Of a stretch of 64,000 nt of DNA, positions 57,241-64,000 are shown piece by piece. A program made the translations under genes and the position numbers. This DNA is from Moniliophthora roreri. Lineage: Eukaryota > Basidiomycota > Agaricomycetes > Agaricales > Marasmiaceae. Position 1 is the first letter of the stretch; each line of letters opens with the position of its first letter. A model generated the notes under the pieces. That model did no database searches, was not told where the DNA came from, and saw only the letters and a list, made by a program, of their open reading frames with translations. The DNA lies in the NCBI GenBank assembly GCA_001466705.2, contig LATX02000211.1, positions 62,001-126,000 of the forward strand. Direction: 5' to 3'.

Positions 57241-58861
57241 ATGTCTACTATGGATACTCAACATCCCCGAGTCCCTCATTATGTTCCTGCAAAAGCAACA
57301 AAGGAGTCCTGTGCGTTTCTTCCTTTCATCCCTGAGCTATAGGATGACAGATTTTTTGCCAGTGGAATATGCCGACCTCCCGATCATTGACCTGGCGCGG
57401 GCGCGGATGAGTCCTGAGACTCGTAGCGCTCTTGCAGATCAAGTCCGTGAGGCAATGACTACTCATGGATTCTTTTATGCTATTAACCACGGATACAGCG
57501 TCGAACAGGTGCGTGCAACTCGGGATTTCTCTGCATATGCGGCTGAATTTCGATCCGATGACTCGGAACAGACGGAACGTATCTTCGACATAGCCAATGT
57601 TCCGTTTGATCAGGCGTCACTCGAAGAGAAGAAGCAGTATGAAGGTACCATGAAGATAACAGGTTCTCATCAAGGATATAAACTTCGAGAGTATTGGGTG
57701 AGTCTGTGATGCATTTAGTAGTCTGAATTTCTGGCTCAAAACCGTGACATGCTCAGTATATCGACGGAGGCGTGAGAGACCAGATAGAAACATACAACAG
57801 TATGTAGTCGGTAGGCCTCGAAAGCTAATGCAGATACTTACCCTCATATTCCAGTAAACCGCGACGTGACTAAACGCGAGCACCCTGAGTCCTTACGCCC
57901 ACTCCTTCCAGAAATCGAGGCATTTGCACGTCACAATCACTTCAATATTCTACATCCTATATTACGGTAGGACCTTTATGGCTTATCCGTGACCCACGGA
58001 GCTAATTTTTGGCTAGGCTTCTCGCGTTGGGTCTCGAAATTCCTGAGGACACCTTTGTTAACATGCACAATTTCTCAGCAGTGGGAGAAACATATGGTAT
58101 GCCCTCGTTCCTTTCTGTTTTCATCTCACTGACCGGCCATGTAGTTCGCTTCATGAAGTAGTAGGTGAACCATCTGGATTCAGTGAATCAGCCCAATTGA
58201 ATGGAAAAATGAACATGGCAGCTACCCTCGTACGGAAGAAGATGAAGCTAAATCCAAGAACGTATGGATGAAGGGGCATACGGGTATGTGCTCGTGCGTT
58301 TGGCCAGTCTCCTTTGATAAATACGTGTTCAGATTTTGGTACTATCACTATCTTGTACAGTCAGCCCGTCGCAGCGCTTCAGGTACAAAGTCCTGACGGA
58401 AAATGGCGTTGGGTGAAGCACATTGAAAATGCAGTGGTAAGTGACCGTATTTTTAGAACAGTTTGACGGTGGCGTTGACGAGGTCGTTGTAGGTCATCAA
58501 CGCAGGCGACGCCATGGAGTTCCTTACAGGCGGATTCTACCGTGCAACCGTCCATCGTGTCGTCCAGCCGCCTCCGGATCAGCGACATGCCACCCGCCTC
58601 GGCGTCTTCTACTTCAGCTTGGCAGACGACGACATTAAACTTACTCCGGCCTCGGCTGACGGACTACTCGACAGCCCAGTCCTCAAACGCGTGGGTATCA
58701 AGGGGAGATTCGAAGACAAGGATGTCCCGACAATGGAGATGTGGCGCAAGAGCAGGACATCGGCGTATGGCCGGACGGATCTGAAGACCAGTCAGAAAGC
58801 AGGGGAGGAAAGCATCGAAGAAGAAGTGATCAATGGGATCGTAGTGAAGCATTATAACTGA
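57241..58861 (+). CDS. 2-oxoglutarate/Fe(II)-dependent oxygenase (isopenicillin N synthase-like)
   Basis: Ten exons in phase: 57241-57310, 57351-57508, 57572-57697, 57757-57799, 57855-57966, 58017-58096, 58145-58160, 58222-58283, 58333-58436 and 58493-58861, giving 379 residues. The N-terminal DIOX_N part contains LPIIDL and THGFFYAINHGY. The iron site is visible: HTDFG supplies His and Asp, and HRVVQPP the second His. TRLGVFYF carries the Arg for 2-oxoglutarate. No signal peptide, so a soluble enzyme. Such proteins hydroxylate or oxidise small molecules. The exact substrate is unknown, and no biosynthetic neighbours are present to suggest one. The in-frame TAGTAG after RFMK is removed by the intron at 58161-58221. 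It appears intact. Confidence 0.93.
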
Positions 58862-59452
58862 GTGTTAATGAGTGTTTGGCACGTCGAAATTCAATAACAA
58901 TAGGAAGTTAGACATAACTGACTTGATGCTTTATTCGTATCTTGAGACATCTCTTTTGTCTGCGTACCTCCCGTCTCCGGCTTCTGATAGACTGTAAGTA
59001 GCCTCGAGAACCAGACCGACAATACTACCTGACGATCACAAGCAAATGAGGGCTTGGGGTATGGTATCGGTAAAAGCAACCACTTAGGGAATTCAATTCC
59101 ACCGTGAATATTTCCACTCTAAGAGAAGGGATGTAGCTCACATCCCATTACACCTTGTCGTGCTCTGCTGCAAGTTCAAGCTTAATCACCTCCAGCGTCA
59201 TCAGAGCCGTGCAGAACGTCACAAGAATAATCAATACATACTTTCATATCCACGTGTTAGTCCGCTCTGTCCGTGACATCAGCGCTGGAAAACGCACGCC
59301 ATGCTCGGTAGGGATCAATAGCCCCTTGCTGAACACGTCAGAGTAATGCAATTGTCCATCACGTCAGAGCTGATGGAACAAATAATTCATTATCATACCT
59401 GTATACCCATTGACTCGTGTAGTTGTAGTTCTCTAGAATCTTGAAAATCTCG

Positions 59453-60060
59453 TCAGTGAGAAGACATCATTGAGCACATTGACGAAGTCCGAGTGAAGAC
59501 CATTACACAAATGGGGAAGAATGCAGATAGCCTTACCTCTTCAGTCTCATCCCTTGATAAGTGACGTCTTGAACGCTCCAGCGTCTCTACAACAAAATGT
59601 AGCACAGGCTGCTGGATATAGTTATCAGCAAGGGTCAGATGGTACAGACTGGATACCGTTAAACGCTGAATGAATGGCTCGTTGATGGGGCGAAGGAGTT
59701 TGAATTTGCGCGGGTGATCAAGAACAGGAGGTTGAGTGAAATTACGGGAGCTATAGATCAACCCGATCGAAAGCGGCACCAACATTGGGTCACTGTAACA
59801 CAATATCAACGGCGTTTGGTCAGGGAAGATGCAGAGCGCCTTTCACATAGCTTTTCCTGGGTTGCAAGGTGACGGAGAAGAACGTGAAGAATGAGTTCAC
59901 GTGTTCTACAAGCCTCCGATCATCCCAGATAATTTCGACGCGCCGGAGGTTGTTGAGCCCATTTGCTGGTTGTGATATGAGTTGATGCGGCAGGTCCCCG
60001 AGAAGCCCTCAGCGCTCATTGGAGAGGTTAAGTTTCATTGGAGCGAGTGCACAAGACATT
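59453..60060 (-). pseudogene. Decayed coding fragment, unknown fungal family
   Basis: Reading down the minus strand, NLRRVEIIWDDRRLVEHVNS followed by FFTFFSVTLQPRKS (about 59840-59960), then LCYSDPMLVPLSIGLIYSS and ALERSRRHLS-like text (about 59540-59800) look like the C-terminal half of one protein. A stop (HLP*, near 59847) and frame changes break it. The composition recalls F-box-associated proteins, but no F-box remains. Confidence 0.5.
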
Positions 60061-60848
60061 GATGAGCGGTTGATAGTAAGGGGAATCCCGGTATTCTCTG
60101 CTGAAAAGATGAATATGGAGAGGACTTCTTGAAGCTATAGATAGAATTTCACGTAATAGAGCCGGGCCCTTTTCTCTGTCGATATGGCAGAATCGACGTC
60201 GACCAAAGCGTCAGCGTCTTAGAAGCCACGAATACATAGTCTGTCACAGTTATTTCAGGTACTTCGAAAGAACAGAGCGTTAATGGAACACAAACCTGTA
60301 GACTTGCCCGAGAGTCCAAGGTGTTGCACCCCATAATGGGGGGAAAGGAGAATCTGATGCCCGCAATTAGCATTTAAATGTGAATGCTTTGTAGGACAGG
60401 AATATATCCAGTCCCTTGGGAAATTTTCCGCCAGTGATTGGTGAAAGTGGAATACTGAAAGGAAGCCTAAAGAGACACGTACTCAATTATCCCGTGGGTT
60501 CAAGGTCTCGCAGAATTTTACCTTGTGTCTTTCGGTGCGTCGTAATAATCCCTAATGCTCCAGGACTGACTCGTCTCGCAGGAAGAACCGATGCTAATGA
60601 CTCCATGCGTTAAGGCGATTGTGCGATACATAACGGTGATTAACCACTGAAAAACATGGATCTTCTGAAGTAAGCGGGAGATAGCGATGACGGTCGAAAG
60701 CAAACAGCCAACATTGACAAATAGCGACGTCGGTTTCGCAACGCGCGTCACTGAGGTCACGAGGATGGTCGGCAATCAGATCTTTACTTCATCAACGTTG
60801 AGCCTTTGTTTCTTGTCCCTGAACCACAGTTGTCGCCTCCTTTGACTT
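60061..60848. other. Region without a supported gene
   Basis: Short minus-strand frames only. The hydrophobic 60518-60775 frame has no supporting exon. It includes the 5' flank of the F-box gene. Confidence 0.4.
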
Positions 60849-62414
60849 ATGAGCGTCGCAGAAAGGGTCCCCAACGAGCTGTGGGACGAGATTCTCACCT
60901 ATGACTCGAAGCTCACCGGCCTCATTGTATCCAGACTTTCCAGAAGGTTTCGAGCAATTGGCACCCGGGCGCTCTATCGTGACATCCTCCTCGATAATAT
61001 ACGCAGCATAGTGCTATGTTTCAAGACCTTGTCACGAAACGATAAGGCGGCAAAAGCGGTTCATAGTTTGAAGAGTTCTTTTCCGTGCGTCGCGAAGCTC
61101 ATACCCCTTCATTCTGGTGACTGATTGTTTCGTAGGGTCGGTCTTCACCCAAAGATAGCCAACCAACTTCACGCCTTTTTTCGCCTCCATGCTCGTGCTT
61201 TAAGCTCCTTACCTAATCTTCGATGTCTTGGAGTTCTACAAGCCCATTTTGAAGATCACACATACGGAGAATTTGTCGACTTCATATGGGATAGCTGTTG
61301 CTTCCCCCAACTTTGGGAGTTTCAGGCTCACGTCCCGATCACACGGAAACTCGTCGAGTTCCTGCATCGCCACAAGGATATTCTCAGAATCATCGGTTTG
61401 ATTCCTATGGGTACTCAATCAGTATATCCTGACGCGAGTCTTGGTTTTCCATTGTTGCACACCCTTCACTGCGCCCCGGACGTTGCTACCTGGTTTTTAC
61501 CGAGTAGTCGCTTGCCTCAACTGCAGGCTATGTATCTGAGCTGCTGCGACTTTCACGAGGATGATGTCTATCCTGATGCTATAGCACTATTGAAGGAGTG
61601 CTGGGCGTTGAACGAATGGGCGAAGATTCTGCATATCTCTCGAGAACGTCTCGACATTGATGTCATCCGACATATTGCAGCAGTATTCGCACCCATCAAG
61701 TTGTCGGCCTTTCACGTCCATATAATATTAATAGATGACGAGCCATTGAGGGTCACTGGGGTTCGTTTGTCTTCTTCACACTGTGTTTCTGATTCCTTGA
61801 CGTCTGATCTTTTGTAGGATCAGATCATGGAAGTAGCCCGTCACGTTTCCCAGCTTGGCCAGTTTCTTGCCGAATTTCATTGGACCGTCGACGCTCCACC
61901 GACCGACCCGATCACAGCGGTGGAGGATTTAGACACAGAGTACGCTGCCGTCTCACTTATCGGTCAAGGTTGTCCAAGTCTACAGTACTGTCGTTTCCCA
62001 AGTAAGCAATCTCCTTCGTCAATCCATTCCGTTATTGAAACGGGTCCAGACGCATACCTTTGGCACCGAGTTTCAGGCAACATCTGGATCCCAGGTGACT
62101 GTCATAACTTGGACAAGAACTTCAAAGCATTTCGATGGACGTTTGAGCAGCTCCACGAGAGGAAGTATCCAGCGCTCTCAGAATTATATCAATATATGGA
62201 AGCGTACCTTTCTGAGTATCTTCGTTTCGCGGTAGGACAGTTCCGGGCGGCTGAGGAGTATGAAGATAGCGCGAGGAAGCGAGTCACCATGGATTTTATG
62301 CAGATCGCCCAATTCTTGAACATGTGGTTCTACCTCGAGGTTGCCCGTCATATACCCAGCCCAGTATTTATAGAAGCATTTATGGAAACGTACGATCAAA
62401 GTATATACCATTAA
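60849..62414 (+). CDS. F-box protein
   Basis: Three exons, 60849-61084, 61136-61760 and 61818-62414, keep phase and give 485 residues. Residues 7-50 form an F-box (VPNELWDEILTYDSKLTGL followed by IVSRLSRRFRAIGTRALYRDI), the part that binds Skp1 in SCF ubiquitin ligases. The remainder, with leucine-rich strands such as SLPNLRCLGVLQ, LHTLHCAPDVATW and LPQLQAMYLSCCDF, fits the loose leucine-rich target-binding region of the very large Agaricomycete F-box families. The C-terminal 170 residues are helical and charged. The start ATG is five codons before the F-box. The target is unknown. No lesion is visible. Confidence 0.88.
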
Positions 62415-62449
62415 AATCAATTCAATGTCATAGTTCTTGAACCCCAGCC

Positions 62450-62545
62450 AAAAGTGGAAAGGTCAGGGCAGGCTGGCCAGGTAACGGCGGGCTGAGGCAG
62501 GTAGGACAGGTAGTGGCAGGTATTGGCAGGCTGATAATTTTGTTG
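62450..62545. repeat. GGCAGG-rich simple repeat
   Basis: Irregular tandem gg(c/a)caggt/ggcaggct motifs downstream of the F-box gene. No coding frame. Confidence 0.6.
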
Positions 62546-63289
62546 TCGTCACAATTGTTGATGAGATTGTGGTATATATATATCATATTATTCCATGAAT
62601 ATTCGACGAATAATTCAAGAATATTTAAGCTTGAAACCCGTATGGGAATTGTTCTGTGCTGTCTTGCCCTTGTTTAAATCCGGCGACCTCAACTGTCAGC
62701 TCGATCAGCTTCATCACCCGAGGAATATCAATCGAGATGTTGACGGAGACGACTGGACTTGCCCAGGGAAGAGTACGCCAGTTACCTCGATCATCAATAT
62801 AGTTGGCGTAAAGAACATTCAGTGTCAGTACTTGATTCGTGTCCCAGCACTTTGCCTGGGAATACAGACAAACTTGGGAAAATCAATTTTGTGGAGCAAG
62901 CGATTTCCTTCGGTTCCCGTAGGCTTTTAACCTGTCATTTGTCAAAATAAGGAAGTCAAGGTGAGATGCTATCCGATAGGACCCTTGGTTCAGCGTTGTA
63001 TCGAGCTGATGAAAGCGTAGGATATATATGGTTCAATCCGTTCAATCCATTTGGACATCTGAGCATCGATGGATGGACGTCAGGATAACGCACCATGTGG
63101 CATGCACGTGGAGGAGCAGGCTTATCTGATCTAAATTAATTTACAGCTCTCTTTTCTCTTTACCTCCACCTGCATATCAACCTCATGGTGCGCATCCAGC
63201 TTTCGGTATACAGAAATCTCAAACAGCGCCCATGTGAAGGTCCCACTGGTGACTGAATTAGTCAAGCACATACGAGCATATCTAGTCTC
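62546..63289. other. Region without a supported gene
   Basis: Nothing recognisable; possible upstream exons of the partial gene on the right. Confidence 0.35.
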
Positions 63290-63294
63290 TAGTA

Positions 63295-63952
63295 GCCTCG
63301 GGAGCGGCGCTCTTCTCCCGTTTTGGACATCTCGATTCTTGAGCCGCTTTTCGCACTCCTGTCTACGTCCAGTCCTATTATTGATTACGGAGAGGTTTCT
63401 TCGCCTTCGGAAGCCTATGTCAGTGGCGTTCAGGCTGAAGCTTGGACCTGTATTTCAATGATGAGTCATATAACGCTCCTAGTTGAACGAGAACTCACAT
63501 GAGATCTTGTCCTTTAGTCTCGTGTCAAGCTGCCCTGCCCAGCATGCGATCGCACTCAGTGTACCTCGCCAAGTTTCATCAAAAGGAAATATGACGCTTG
63601 ACATTCTGTCAATTGTCAAGTCAAAAAAATTCTCAGCGAGGTATGTAATAGTAATTCACTCGGTGACATTTATGGACTAGGGGGGCTGCCGCTCCTCCAG
63701 ACACCGCGTAGGAGCCAACGGCGACTCTTGAGAAAGACAGAAGTCAACTCGCGCACACGGAGTATGGCCCGAGTTAAGAGTGCTGTTAAATTCAATCCTC
63801 TACACCACCTCTTTCCAAGCGGCCTTTTATCCCCTGCCGCTGACATACGGTCTCGATCTCATTGCCGAGACTCTCTTCAGTATTCGAGAATCACCATTCG
63901 AGCGCGCCGAAGAAATGCTTGATCTAATTAAGGACGCCAACTATGCTTTCAC
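63295..63952 (+). CDS. Partial gene running off the right edge
   Basis: Two stretches read as exons. About 63300-63485 (ILEPLFALLSTSSPIIDYGE ... AEAWTCISMMSHITLL) and about 63745-63952 (VLLNSILYTTSFQAAFYPLP, TYGLDLIAETLFSIRESP, EEMLDLIKDANYAF), the second ending at a GTAAGT donor. Composition and splice site support coding, but their join, the start and the family are unknown. Confidence 0.45.
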
Positions 63953-64000
63953 GTAAGTGACACCAAGTTAGGGTAGAGCATAGACAAATAAAGGTTTACA

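Noticed and set aside
58159..58164. TAG TAG in frame in the oxygenase gene, suggesting a pseudogene
   Set aside because: The second G of the first TAG starts a GTAGGT donor. Splicing to 58222 gives an uninterrupted MKYYPRTEEDE in phase.

Overview
The window reads as nuclear DNA of a filamentous fungus, most likely an Agaricomycete. The intact genes are cut by many 45-65 nt GT-AG introns. The families seen fit that group: a GH76-like protein with a membrane tail, a small 2-oxoglutarate/Fe(II) oxygenase, an F-box protein, an SDR, an Nbp2-type SH3 protein and Cys-rich wall or surface proteins. tRNA genes carry introns. Large parts are gene-poor and full of decayed copies, small inverted-repeat elements and retroelement debris. 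Six single N characters (1788, 2467, 41259, 42276, 42890, 44186) sit at repeat junctions and look like assembly gaps.

Layout. 1-4000: the tail of a broken MFS transporter, a 515 bp duplication around an N, and a solo-LTR-like repeat. 4000-8290: no gene I can support. 8300-18900: two tandem copies of a 5-6 kb block. Each starts with a Cys-rich secreted protein gene on the minus strand (8300-9534 intact, 14276-15385 broken), followed by decayed DNA. The first copy carries a 321 bp hAT-like insertion with an 8 bp target duplication. 19462-21840: an intact 11-exon GH76-like gene, minus strand, ending in a membrane segment and cytoplasmic tail. A dead copy lies at 25385-26630. 28227-29402: an 8-exon SDR. 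29955-30716: a 762 bp inverted-repeat element that supplies the last codons of the next gene, a single-pass surface protein (30666-32072, minus).

32430-34560 and 48010-50290 hold tRNA-Cys(GCA) genes and two copies of an array of tRNA-like loci. In several of these the acceptor stem has changed on both sides and still pairs. 36545-38186 is an unrecognised six-exon gene. 40191-46012 is retroelement-like repeat. 50447-51952 encodes an SH3 protein. 52578-55147 holds more tRNA genes. 57241-58861 is the 2OG oxygenase, whose TATA-like box lies just downstream of a small inverted-repeat element. 60849-62414 is an F-box protein. A partial gene runs off the right edge.

No operon-like pathway is apparent. 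The recurring theme is surface proteins (Cys-rich, GH76-like, Ig-like-repeat type) anchored by C-terminal membrane segments. The GH76 gene and the second Cys-rich copy share related cytoplasmic tails. Exon structures were built by hand from splice consensus and reading phase; no alignment or database search was run.
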